NCBI GenBank assembly: GCA_020440935.1
Contig: JAGRNC010000053.1
Location: 1-10,884 of the forward strand
Direction of reading: 5' to 3'
Length of the DNA: 10,884 nt
Source of the DNA: Leptospiraceae bacterium
GTDB taxonomy: Bacteria; Spirochaetota; Leptospiria; Leptospirales; Leptonemataceae
Part shown: piece by piece, positions 1-8,400 of the stretch
How the letters are laid out: every line of letters begins with the position of its first letter
Position numbering within the stretch: position 1 is the stretch's first letter
Program-made: the position numbers and the translations under genes
The notes under the pieces: model-generated
Database searches by the model: none
What the model was told of the DNA's origin: nothing
What the model saw: the letters and a program-made list of their open reading frames with translations, nothing else

Positions 1-351
1 GGACTGCCTGAGGAGACGTTTGGTCCCTACGGACTTGATAAAATTGTCCAGTATGCGCAGGCTCATGAGATTCAGATTCATGTAATCTCCTTTGAGCAAC
101 GTTCGGAGCTGACGGCCCTGTATAAATCACTGTCCGATCGCACCGGTGGTAAGTATCTGCGCATCTTTGATGAAACCGCAGTAAAGAACCTCTATGGTTC
201 GATTCGCGAACATCAGGACAATCGGTATATAATAACCTACGATTCGCTGGCCGGGTCTTCGCTCAAGGATCGCTATGTTGACGTTCGCGTCGAAGTCAGG
301 TTTCAAAACACTTCCGGAGTTGGGGACGGTGGATTCTTTGTGCCCCGATAA
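1..351 (+). CDS. VWA-domain protein, C-terminal fragment (5' end outside window)
   Basis: Frame 1 is open from the first base to a TAA at 349-351, giving the last 116 residues of a protein. The pattern is the end of a von Willebrand A domain as found in secreted VWA proteins. A strand resembling 'IHVISF' is followed by a helix and 'SLSDRTGGKYLRI' (compare the usual L-A-x-x-T-G-G-x-Y/F). Next come a helix ending 'LYGSIREHQDNRY' and the strand 'IITYDS', then a short beta tail ending FFVPR. The metal-binding MIDAS residues would lie upstream and cannot be checked. VWA domains bind protein partners through a divalent metal, so an adaptor role in the envelope is likely, but it is inferred. The stop is 11 nt from the next start, so it is probably cotranscribed with the TPR gene. 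Confidence 0.75.
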   Translation, partial: GLPEETFGPYGLDKIVQYAQAHEIQIHVISFEQRSELTALYKSLSDRTGGKYLRIFDETAVKNLYGSIREHQDNRYIITYDSLAGSSLKDRYVDVRVEVRFQNTSGVGDGGFFVPR

Positions 352-362
352 AGAGTAAACAT

Positions 363-2405
363 ATGAGAAAGATTCTGATATTAGTATCTGCGGTGGCCCT
401 TGCCTCCATTCCTCTGCTGGCTCGAAATTTTCAAGATCAGAGCCAGAGTTACAGCAGTTCGGTGGAGCTATATCAGCAGGCCGATGAAAAATATAGAAAT
501 GGTCAGTATCGCGAAGCGCTCCAGTTGCTATCGCGTGCGCTGGATAAAAACCCGGCTTATAGCAAGGCACATTTACTGTCGGGCATGGCTGCCATCAATC
601 TCTCTGACTTTGAACGGGCAATGCTCCATTTTGGCCAGGTGCTACAATCGGATCCTTCGAATCTGGAAGCGCGCATCGGAAAGGGCCGGGCTTTGACCGG
701 GCTCGGTCAGCTGGATGCGGCAGAGGCTATTTTCGAGGAAGTACGAAAATCGGATCCTGGCAATACGGACAATCTTTACGGAATGGCACAATTGCGAATT
801 CTACGGGGGCGAACCGATCTGGCCAAACAATACCTCGAATTAATTCTGCGAAAAGATCCGGCCTATCGATCTGCTCTCCAGGATATGGCCGTTCTGGAAA
901 CAGCGGCCGGCCATTTAGAGTCTGGTAAAGATTACCTGCGCCGCGCCATTGCCGTGGATCCGTCCCACACTTCCGTGGCGGTGACCCGGGGGCGTGTGCT
1001 GGCGCTAGAATCGGAGCAGGTGCGGTCGGTGGAAGAAAGCCTGCGACTCAAAGACGAGGCTGCCGATGCGCTTCGCACCTCGCTGGAAGAGTCCCCCGAT
1101 CTATCCATCTATCAGGCGCTGATTCGTCTGGATATAGAGCGAGGCTATCCGGAGGAGGGTCTGGAGATTCTGGAAGAAGCCCGCCAGCTGGATTCCAATA
1201 ATCAGAATTTGATGCGTCTTTCGGCCAACCTGAGTCAGGCAATGTATCAGAAATCTGGCGAGCGCCGCTATCTTGATGCAGCTATGGATTCCCTGCGGCA
1301 TCTGTGCGAAGATAGCCCATCGGATGTGCTGGCCTGTTATCGGCTGCAAATGATTGCGCTGGACAATACCGGCACCAGCGCGGTGCGATCCTACCTTACC
1401 GATCGTCATCTGCAGCTTGCTGCCAGATACGAGAAGGATTTGCGCTATGGATTGAGAGTAAGTCATCTCAAACAAGCGCTGGAGCTTTCTCCCGGACATG
1501 CAGGTCTGGAATCCAAATTACTGGAAATCTATCGGGCCGATGGGAATTTTGATAGTTATCTGAGCACTCTTGTCTCGCTGCGCGACAGGCATCCGGAAGA
1601 GCCACTCTGGCAATATCGTCTGGAGCGCGCCATGCAGGCCAGGGGAAATTATCTTTCTTATCGCGAAGAGCTCAATGGACTGCAGCCTGGCATGAACAAT
1701 TCCAGTCGTCGTCCCTCGGTGGTTCTCGTACTCGATTTTCTCTCCCGCGATGGAAGCCACTGGAATGGCGAACAGGTGGTGGGCCGTTCCATCGCCGATG
1801 CGATCAATGACAGCGGAAAGCTAGAATCCGCTCCCGATGGAGTGCGCGAGAGGATTCGCGAATTCGCCTATTCTATGGATTCTCTGGAACAATCGGAATA
1901 CGCCGATCGATTCGCGGCCGATTACCGTCCATTGCTGTTTGATGCTTCCTATTTTGGATATCTGGACGAATTGGATCGCAACGGAAGTGCGAGGAATCGA
2001 ATTCGCTACATTGTAAGCGGAACCTTTACCGCAGGCGAGGGTAGCATTACCATCGAATATTCACTGCGGGACCGTTTTACCGGTAAGGAGCTCTATTCCG
2101 GTAGATCCACAGCTACCGGTGAGGATGCGCTGCATCGGGCGGCCCTGCAAGTAGCCGAACGAATCGAACGTCTGACTCCAGTGCGGGGAGAAGTTGTAAA
2201 GGTAAACGACGGATTTGTATACATTCATGCCGGAAAGCGGGATGGGGTAGAAAAGGGCCAGGTGTTTATCCTGGAAAATGATCCATCGAAAGAATTTCAG
2301 GTTGTGGAACTGGACACGTCCTTTGCGGCGCTTAAGCCCGGCAAAGATGTCCCTCTCATTAGCGCCGGCATGGTGCTCTTATCTAATCCTAGAATGCTTC
2401 GCTAA
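363..2405 (+). CDS. Exported TPR protein with CsgG/TolB-like and FlgT-C-like domains
   Basis: This 680-aa protein starts with a signal peptide: MRK, a hydrophobic stretch at residues 4-19 and probable cleavage after LLA at 20. There is no lipobox cysteine. Residues about 33-205 hold clear tetratricopeptide repeats, for example the unit around 'AYSKAHLLSGMAAINLSDFE'. Weaker helical repeats continue to about 440. Residues about 452-603 look like the CsgG/TolB N-terminal-like fold: the strand 'SVVLVLDF', a helix 'GRSIADAI', then 'RYIVSGTF' and a final helix 'ALQVAERI'. Residues about 606-678 resemble the FlgT C-terminal domain, with 'GEVVKVNDGFVYIHAGKRDG' and 'EKGQVFIL'. A periplasmic scaffold or outer-membrane assembly factor is the likely role. 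The start has a weak SD (AAGAG, 351-355). It follows the VWA gene by 11 nt. Domain order is seen; exact function is not known. Confidence 0.85.
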   Translation: MRKILILVSAVALASIPLLARNFQDQSQSYSSSVELYQQADEKYRNGQYREALQLLSRALDKNPAYSKAHLLSGMAAINLSDFERAMLHFGQVLQSDPSNLEARIGKGRALTGLGQLDAAEAIFEEVRKSDPGNTDNLYGMAQLRILRGRTDLAKQYLELILRKDPAYRSALQDMAVLETAAGHLESGKDYLRRAIAVDPSHTSVAVTRGRVLALESEQVRSVEESLRLKDEAADALRTSLEESPDLSIYQALIRLDIERGYPEEGLEILEEARQLDSNNQNLMRLSANLSQAMYQKSGERRYLDAAMDSLRHLCEDSPSDVLACYRLQMIALDNTGTSAVRSYLTDRHLQLAARYEKDLRYGLRVSHLKQALELSPGHAGLESKLLEIYRADGNFDSYLSTLVSLRDRHPEEPLWQYRLERAMQARGNYLSYREELNGLQPGMNNSSRRPSVVLVLDFLSRDGSHWNGEQVVGRSIADAINDSGKLESAPDGVRERIREFAYSMDSLEQSEYADRFAADYRPLLFDASYFGYLDELDRNGSARNRIRYIVSGTFTAGEGSITIEYSLRDRFTGKELYSGRSTATGEDALHRAALQVAERIERLTPVRGEVVKVNDGFVYIHAGKRDGVEKGQVFILENDPSKEFQVVELDTSFAALKPGKDVPLISAGMVLLSNPRMLR

Positions 2406-2567
2406 ATGCAGCTGCCGGCAACGCCGCTTCCTGATCTGGATCCTTCGCCAACAGGAGCGGCATCAGCCTTGCACTCGCTGCTTCAGTCAAAAGATCGCAA
2501 CAAGGCAGAGACCGACAAGGGCACATTTATTCGGATGCTCAGTATTCTTTTTGGATCTGCAGGATAA
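2406..2567 (+). CDS. Possible small ORF, 53 aa, abutting the upstream stop
   Basis: An ATG directly follows the TAA of the TPR gene (TAA-ATG) and opens 53 codons to a TAA at 2565-2567, in the same frame as that gene. The product begins MQLPATPLPDLDPSPTG, then has a basic/polar helix-like part ('LHSLLQSKDRNKAETDKG') and a hydrophobic end (FIRMLSILFG). No Shine-Dalgarno site is visible, so expression would rely on termination-reinitiation. Its last 29 bases overlap the 3' end of the convergent M23 peptidase gene. I do not recognise the protein. An open run of this length is not rare by chance at this base composition, so it may equally be non-coding spacer. Confidence 0.3.
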   Translation: MQLPATPLPDLDPSPTGAASALHSLLQSKDRNKAETDKGTFIRMLSILFGSAG

Positions 2568-3435
2568 ATTCGGTAACGCTCACATTTCCCGCATAATCCA
2601 CGGCCTTTACTTTGAGGACATTGCGTCCATTTTGAAAAGGTAATATGCCCAGATTATGATACCAATCGGTAAACACGGACTCAAAGGGAAGGGCTCCAGA
2701 GAGCAGCCAGCCCTGCGGCGTGGAATCAATGGCGCTGAATTCTCTCTGTCCCTGCTGCTTTCCGTTGAGCGACCAGCTTAATTGATAAACTCCGCGACGA
2801 GTGGAACCTTCCAGACCAGGATCGCGCACATTTAAATGCACCGGATAGGCTTTGGTCAATCGAATGCGATGCTCCCGTTCCGGTAATAAGGAGGACTTGC
2901 CCTTTTCCGTGAAGAAGATGAGTTCCTGAACCACTGGAGCATGCGTGTCCGTGACTTTAGGGAGCACCTCCAGCGGGTTGATAAACTCTTTGCCGTAGTT
3001 CTTCGCCACGAAGAAATGCAGGTGCGCCCCGCCGGATCGGCCGGTGTTACCGGAATACCCGATAATTGTATTGCTCGTTACATCACCGTAGCGCACACGC
3101 GCCAATTCTTGAAGATGGAAGTAACCGCTCCACCATCCGTCCCCGTGGTCGATAATCATCAAGTTTCCTGGACCGGGTAATGGTCGAAAAGGATTGTCGC
3201 TGGCTCGGCGGCTGTAAAGAATGCGTCCATCGGCGATGGATTCCACGGGATCGTCCTGGCTGGCTATGTCCAGGCCTGCATGAAAATGGTCGTCTCTGGA
3301 TTCGCCAAACGTGGAAGTAATTCCGCGGAGGTCGGGTAGGTTGCCTTTTACCAGCGGCCATTCAAAACGCCGTTGGTCGGCTAACGCTGCCGTAGTGAGA
3401 ATCAGAATCAGGGCAAATGGGGTCCAGCGGCGCAT
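2539..3435 (-). CDS. Exported M23 family (LytM-type) metallopeptidase
   Basis: A 298-aa protein with a signal peptide: MRRW, hydrophobic residues 6-17, probable cleavage after ALA at 19. The M23/LytM zinc peptidase domain spans about 36-155. All expected residues are present: H52 and D56 in 'HFHAGLDI', H107 in 'GYFHL', and H138 and H140 in 'AHLHF'. The 'GYSGNTGRSGGAHLHF' segment is typical. Such enzymes cut peptide cross-links of peptidoglycan in the periplasm. Residues about 160-298 form a beta-rich C-terminal part with an Ig-like ending ('VKAVDYAGNVSVTEF'), possibly for substrate or partner binding. Because the catalytic set is complete, it is probably an active hydrolase rather than an EnvC-type activator. 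The ATG start lacks a clear SD. It is divergent from the sigma-factor gene (68 nt between starts) and convergent with the TPR operon. Confidence 0.9.
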   Translation of the reverse strand: MRRWTPFALILILTTAALADQRRFEWPLVKGNLPDLRGITSTFGESRDDHFHAGLDIASQDDPVESIADGRILYSRRASDNPFRPLPGPGNLMIIDHGDGWWSGYFHLQELARVRYGDVTSNTIIGYSGNTGRSGGAHLHFFVAKNYGKEFINPLEVLPKVTDTHAPVVQELIFFTEKGKSSLLPEREHRIRLTKAYPVHLNVRDPGLEGSTRRGVYQLSWSLNGKQQGQREFSAIDSTPQGWLLSGALPFESVFTDWYHNLGILPFQNGRNVLKVKAVDYAGNVSVTEFILQIQKEY

Positions 3436-3492
3436 AACAATGGAAAGTTGCTGGACAGGCCGCTAGAAGGCAGCCATTTTTTTCCTGATCGT

Positions 3493-3498
3493 AGAAGG
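3493..3498 (+). promoter_or_regulatory. Ribosome binding site supporting a TTG start
   Basis: AGAAGG lies 5 nt before the TTG at 3504. The nearest alternative, ATG 3537, has only a purine run touching it (AAGGGG with no spacer). The same 9-mer, GTAGAAGGT, precedes the next gene in the unit (4519-4527). Both points favour the TTG as the true start of the sigma-factor gene. Confidence 0.55.
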
Positions 3499-3503
3499 TT
3501 GCA

Positions 3504-4457
3504 TTGAATTCAGCAGTCGAACAAAAGAACAAGGGGATGACCCCCTCCGAAATTTTATCTCTGGTCCGTCGTTGTGGGGACCGAGAGCCGGATGCGCTAC
3601 GCCGGTTCTTTGATCTTTATTCGAACGATATCTACAACTTTCCTTTGCGCGTATTTCACCTTGATGAGGATGCTGCGTCCGATTTCTATCTTTACGCATT
3701 TGAGCGCCTGCGTACCGGACAGCGCTTCAAATCGTTCCAGGGAAAAAGCAGCTTCCGCACCTGGTTCTATACTGTTTTGCGAAACATGCTCATCGACTGG
3801 ATGCGCACAGTACACGAAGTCAAGACCGTCGAAAAGCAGAAGTCCGACGATGACGGTCGGAATATGCAATGGATCGAAACTGTGGCCGATCCAGAAAGCG
3901 AGCGGGCCGATGATTCCATTTTTCAGGACCGATTTAGAAAGACCCTGGAAGAGCTTTCCCCGGATCTGGCCGTAGTTTTTAAACTTGTTTTTCTATATTA
4001 TCTGGATCTGGACGATAACGACTGGGCCTATCTAGAGCAAACCTCCGAGGTTTCTCTACCCGACATTGTAAGAAAGATGGCGGAGGTCAAAAACGAGCTG
4101 GCGGAAAAGGCAAGCGCCAACCAGAGCCAGCAGGACAAGATCACCTCCCTCTACCTGTCCATTCTGGAGCTAAAGACCAAGCATGGTCGCATGTTGTCGG
4201 ATATGGAAACCAGAAAGCTGGATCCCGGGGAGGGGGCCGAAATTGACCGGATTGAGCATCTAATCGAGAAGAAGCAAAATCAGCGGGATCGGCTCATCGA
4301 GAAGCGAAAAAAGGGCCATTTTGTGGTCCGTGCGCCCTACCGCTTTGTTTCGGAGATTCTGGGAATGCCCGAAGGTAGCATTTCCGTGATGATGTCGCGG
4401 GTTATGGACTCTTTCCGGATGGATGCAGAGATCCGAAAAGCCCTTCTGGACGAATGA
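3504..4457 (+). CDS. Sigma-70 family RNA polymerase sigma factor with coiled-coil insertion in region 4
   Basis: A 317-aa sigma factor. Region 2 covers about residues 34-103: 'FFDLYSNDIYNFPLRVF' is the 2.1 helix, 'FYLYAFERL' matches the usual D-x-x-Q-E-x-F position, and 'SSFRTWFYTVLRNMLIDWMR' is the 2.3/2.4 helix that melts and reads the -10 element. Region 4 begins at about 147 ('LEELSPDLAVVFKLVF') but its helix-turn-helix appears only at about 277-305 ('YRFVSEILGMPEGSISVMMS'). Between them lie about 110 residues, largely a charged coiled coil (about 190-270). There is no region 1.2 or 3, so it is ECF-like in core design but longer than the usual 160-200 aa. It opens a two-gene unit with the next gene. 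TTG start chosen from the SD site; ATG 3537 would remove 11 residues. Target genes are not visible. Confidence 0.85.
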   Translation: MNSAVEQKNKGMTPSEILSLVRRCGDREPDALRRFFDLYSNDIYNFPLRVFHLDEDAASDFYLYAFERLRTGQRFKSFQGKSSFRTWFYTVLRNMLIDWMRTVHEVKTVEKQKSDDDGRNMQWIETVADPESERADDSIFQDRFRKTLEELSPDLAVVFKLVFLYYLDLDDNDWAYLEQTSEVSLPDIVRKMAEVKNELAEKASANQSQQDKITSLYLSILELKTKHGRMLSDMETRKLDPGEGAEIDRIEHLIEKKQNQRDRLIEKRKKGHFVVRAPYRFVSEILGMPEGSISVMMSRVMDSFRMDAEIRKALLDE

Positions 4458-4488
4458 AATCTTTGCTCTTTTTTGCATTATTTTTTCT

Positions 4489-4507
4489 GAAATCCGTCCG
4501 GGATTTC
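4489..4507 (+). repeat. Perfect 7-bp inverted repeat (hairpin) between sigma gene and partner gene
   Basis: GAAATCC (4489-4495) and GGATTTC (4501-4507) are exact reverse complements around a 5-nt loop, GTCCG. The site lies in the 77-nt gap between the two genes, 13 nt before the SD of the second. No U-run follows on either strand, so it is not a normal Rho-independent terminator. A T-rich stretch (4461-4487) precedes it on the + strand. It could be an operator, an mRNA-stability hairpin or a partial attenuator that sets the ratio of the two proteins. Confidence 0.5.
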
Positions 4508-4520
4508 GTCTCCTAACTGT

Positions 4521-4526
4521 AGAAGG
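4521..4526 (+). promoter_or_regulatory. Ribosome binding site of the sigma-partner gene
   Basis: AGAAGG, 8 nt before ATG 4535, within the 9-mer GTAGAAGGT that also precedes the sigma-factor gene. Confidence 0.6.
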
Positions 4527-4534
4527 TAATTATC

Positions 4535-5236
4535 ATGAATTCCAAAGAACAGCTGATTCAACTCGAAGAAGCATTAATCGCCACCGGATTGTATAAACGG
4601 TTGGCGGCCAATCAAGCGGATGAAGGTTCCTGGCCCCAGCGTCTGGAAGCCCTGCTGCAGGAGATGGAAAAGGGCAAAGTTAAGGCCCTGAGCGCCGCCG
4701 AGAGTGCGCATTTGTCCGAATACATTGCAGCACGGAACCTCATGGATGCGACCCCACTGGAAGAAGTTCCAGAAGCGCTGCTGGCCTCCGTGCATCGAGC
4801 CCTGGAAACCCCGGCGCAAAACAAGGACAGCATCGTTGTTCGACTGCTACGGAATGGACTGGAGCTGGTGCAGGGTAGCCTGGCCGGCGCCACCCTGGAG
4901 CTGGCTCCTCTGGCAGCCACGCGACGATCTGCTCCGGCAGATGCGCCCCCGGTGGGCAACACAGGATCCCGCATTGATCTAAAAATGCCTGCGGGCCGAG
5001 GAATGGTTCATTGCAGTATACTGCAAACCTCAGCCACGGAGGCTATGGTTTCTATTTCGCTGAAGAACCTGGCCGGAAACTTCCAGATCTCTCTTCGAAA
5101 GGGAGACCGCCTGGTAGGCTCGCATAGCGGAGTAAGAAGCGAGCGTGCGGTGCAGTTTGATCGCATCGAAGCCGGTCAGTATTCTATTGAATTGAAGGGC
5201 GCGCAAAGCGTCGCAATTCCGTTCTCCATCGTCTAA
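4535..5236 (+). CDS. Hypothetical cytosolic partner of the sigma factor, possible anti-sigma regulator
   Basis: A 233-aa protein with no signal peptide and no membrane segment. Residues 1-90 are helical and acidic. The part 'ESAHLSEYIAARNLMDATP' followed by 'EEVPEALLASVHRAL' has the rhythm of anti-sigma N-terminal domains, where H-x3-C-x2-C is followed by a 'P-x-x-L-x-x-x-V' helix. The zinc cysteines are absent, and the only Cys is C160. Residues 99-127 ('VVRLLRNGLELVQGSLAG') form a linker. Residues about 147-233 look like a beta-sandwich whose end, 'VQFDRIEAGQYSIELKG', matches the closing strands of carboxypeptidase-regulatory/Cna-B-like folds. Its position right after the sigma gene and its shared RBS suggest it binds and controls that factor. 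This is inference from context; a substrate-sensing or structural role is possible. The unit ends in two terminators just downstream. Confidence 0.6.
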   Translation: MNSKEQLIQLEEALIATGLYKRLAANQADEGSWPQRLEALLQEMEKGKVKALSAAESAHLSEYIAARNLMDATPLEEVPEALLASVHRALETPAQNKDSIVVRLLRNGLELVQGSLAGATLELAPLAATRRSAPADAPPVGNTGSRIDLKMPAGRGMVHCSILQTSATEAMVSISLKNLAGNFQISLRKGDRLVGSHSGVRSERAVQFDRIEAGQYSIELKGAQSVAIPFSIV

Positions 5237-5265
5237 CGGCGGTTGCCCCCGCCGTTCCTTTTTTT
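5235..5265 (+). terminator. Rho-independent terminator of the sigma/partner unit
   Basis: AACGGCGG (5235-5242) pairs perfectly with CCGCCGTT (5249-5256) around a 6-nt loop and is followed by CC and seven T (5259-5265). The outer A-T pairs use the last two bases of the TAA stop codon. This is a strong, standard intrinsic terminator for + strand transcripts. Confidence 0.9.
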
Positions 5266-5266
5266 G

Positions 5267-5296
5267 CCCGCGGAGTCATCGGCGGGTTTTCTTTTT
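5267..5296 (+). terminator. Second, weaker tandem terminator
   Basis: CCCGC (5267-5271) pairs with GCGGG (5282-5286) around a 10-nt loop and is followed by TTTTCTTTTT (5287-5296). It begins one base after the T-tract of the first terminator, so it would act as a backup. Confidence 0.6.
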
Positions 5297-5304
5297 GGCT
5301 GCAT

Positions 5305-5341
5305 CGCCATTGGGCGGCTGGCGCACCTTGACTTGAAGGTG
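5305..5341. repeat. Two adjacent inverted repeats downstream of dnaE
   Basis: CGCCA/TGGCG (5305-5309, 5319-5323) and CACCTT/AAGGTG (5324-5329, 5336-5341) lie back to back between the + strand terminators and the 3' end of dnaE. On the dnaE strand neither is followed by a T-run, so they are not clear intrinsic terminators; they could be 3'-end structures of the dnaE transcript. The rest of 5342-5406 shows nothing I recognise. Confidence 0.3.
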
Positions 5342-5406
5342 GGTTCGGGTTACGGGACCTCTACAGTTACGGATATGGATTTGGCGCTCTAGAATCTGGA
5401 CCGACT

Positions 5407-8400
5407 TTAACCGGCCTTCGCCTCTTTGCGCATGAGTGTTCGCGATTGTTCGCCCACAGTTAGAAAAGCGCCCTGTACCTGTGGAATATTGGAAAGCTTT
5501 TCCTGCAATTCCTGGTTCCAGTTTACGCCAAACGATTCATGGGCTCGAATAACGGTCACGCCTTCTTCCTCATTTGCGGCCAGATGAAAATATACGGCCA
5601 GAGGTCCTTGATGGCAACGGAAGAGAGTCACCAGATTCTGGATCACTTTCTGGTTCAGATTTTCTCTGCTAATTTGAAGGTGCAGACTTCGCTCCAGCTT
5701 CTCTTCCAGGGACTCTCGATTCAGAGGCGATAGGGAATCTACCAGAAGTTGAACCGTGCCGGTTTCATCGTTTTTATCGATCTTTGCTTTAACCCAGAAT
5801 GCCTGATCGACGGCGATCACTCCGCGCAGTTGTTCAAAGTTCTTTGGAAATACAATGCAATCCACTCGACCTGTAAGATCTTCGATGGTCATGCGGCAGT
5901 ATTCATTGTTCTTTTTGTTAACCTGCACCGATGCCTGTGTGATTACGGCTGCGATTTCCACGACTTTTCCGCTATCGAACTGTCCCAGTTTTTCAATGGG
6001 TATGACGCGCGCGCTCTTGAGAAAACGTTCGTATTTGCTCAGCGGATGACCGCTGAAGTAGATTCCCAGAACCATCTTTTCCTGGTTTAGAAGAGTGGTT
6101 TCATCGTATTCGATAACATCATCGCCGCGGGGTATGGGCTCTTCGGTAGCCTCTGCGGCGCCCAGCGCATCGAAAAGCGAACTCTGGCCGCTAATTCGAT
6201 CTTTCTGATGATTCTGCGCATGCTGCACTGCCAGATCCAGGCTTTCCATGAGGGCCTTTCTGGTGTAGTTCATGGATTCGAAAGAACCGGCCTGCACCAT
6301 GGACTCCAGAGTTCGACGATTACACAGTCGAAGGTCGGTGTTTTCCATAAAATGGAAGAAGCTTTTGAAGCCTCCTTCGCGCTCTCTGGCCTCAATGATG
6401 GATTCCACTGCCTGCGCGCCCACATTCTTAATTGCATTGAGCCCAAATCGAATGACGCCTTCCTTTTCTACATGAAAACGAAGCATGGAATGATTGATGT
6501 CCGGGCCCAGGATCTCCAGACCCATTTCTCTGCATTCCAGGATGTATGGAACCAGCCGATCGGTCTTATCGATCTCCGAATCCAGAACGGCCGCCATATA
6601 GTACGTGGGAAAATTGGCTTTCAGGTAGGCTGTGCGATACACCACCATTGCATAGGCGGCGGAGTGGGATTTGTTGAATCCGTATCCAGCGAATTCGGCC
6701 ATTTGATCGTATAAATGGGCCGCAAAGTCCTTGTTGTAGCCGCGCGCCGCAGAGCCTTCGATGAACTCTACGCGAAGCTCGGCCATTTTCTCTTTTTTCT
6801 TTTTGCCCATTGCCTTTCGCAGGTCATCCGATTTGGCCGGGCTAAATCCGCCGATCTTTTGTGAGATCTGCATCACCTGTTCCTGGTAAAGAACAACGCC
6901 GTAGGTTTCGCCCAGGATTTCTGCCAGGTCATCGTGGGGATATACCAGCTTTTCCCGGCCTTTTTTGCGGTTCACATAGGCATCGGCCATGCCGCTTTGC
7001 AGTGGGCCCGGTCGGTACATGGCAATCAATGCTACCAGGTCTTCGAATACCTCGGGTTTCATGCGGATTACGAATTCGCGCATACCGGGGCTGGTCTCTA
7101 GCTGAAATACGCCTTTTACATTGCCGCTCTGTAGCAGTTTGTAGGTCTTTTCGTCGTTCAGCGGAATTGTGTTTAGATCAACAGTCTCGCCGGTTCTTTC
7201 CTGGATTCCGCGAATACAGTTGTTGATTACTGTAAGGTTTCGCAGTCCAAGAAAGTCCATCTTGACCAGGCCCACTTGCGGCAGTGCAAGAGTGGTCATA
7301 TCGTATTGAGTAACAAGAATTCGTTGCTTGGTCTTTTTGTCGCCAGCGCCAGGAGTACTTACCGTTGCCAGCGGAACGATTTCATCCAGGGGCCTGGGAC
7401 CAATTACTACGCCCGCTGCATGCACGCCGGTATGCCTGGAGTTCCCTTCCAGTGAATGGGCTACTTGAAATACCTTTTTTCCCAGTTCGTCGTTTTCTAC
7501 GTAACTGCGAAACTCGGACGATTTTTCCAGTGCATCATCCAGGGTAGTGCCCGGTACCGACGGAATGAGCTTGGAAAGGTTGTTTGCCTCGGCAAAGGGC
7601 ATCTTTAGAACCCTGGCCACGTCTTTCATACATGCTTTGGCCGCCATGGTTCCATAGGTTACGATCTGGGCGACGTGGTCTTCGCCATATTTATGGCGAA
7701 CATAGTTGATCACTTCTTCCCGGCGATCCACGCAGAAATCCACGTCGATATCGGGCATTTCCTTTCGAGCAGGATTAAGAAATCGTTCAAATAGTAAGCC
7801 GTAGCGAAGCGGATCAATGTCGGTAATACCCAGACCATAGGCCACAATGCTTCCTGCCGCCGATCCGCGACCAGGACCTACCGGGATGCCCTGGGATTTG
7901 GCCCAGTTGATAAAGTCCTGCACAATCAAAAAGTAGCCCGCGAAATCCATGCTTTCGATGGTCTGGATTTCAAAATCGAATCGCTGCATGACGGTGGCCG
8001 ACAGCGGCGATCCGTAGCGGCGCGCCAGCCCCTGCAGGCATAGCTCGCGCATATAGGAATTAAGAGTATGACCTTCGGGAACGTCAAAGCGCGGTAGCAG
8101 CGGATTTCCTGCCTGGAACTCCATGGAGATCATTTCTGCGATTTTGCGCGTATTGTGAAATGCATCCGGAAGCTCGGGAAAGAGCTTATACATTTCTGCC
8201 GGGCTCTTTACATAAAACTCTGGATTGAATGCGAAAGCCAAATCGTCGTCGATAGTCTTCTTCTGATTGATGCGAAGCAGAATGTCCTGCACTTCATGGT
8301 CTTTGCGGCTCAAGAAGTGGCTGTCATTTGTAAGCACTAGCGGAATACCCAGCCGACGGGAAAGCTCTACGTTTCCCCTGGCTGCGATCTTTTCATCTTC

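Noticed and set aside
127..570. 147-aa open frame on the - strand over the VWA/TPR junction
   Set aside because: It crosses two well-supported genes on the other strand and has no recognisable features.
6208..6714. 168-aa open frame on the + strand inside dnaE
   Set aside because: It lies opposite strongly conserved dnaE codons, shows no protein-like domain and has several neighbours of the same kind; it is a shadow of dnaE.
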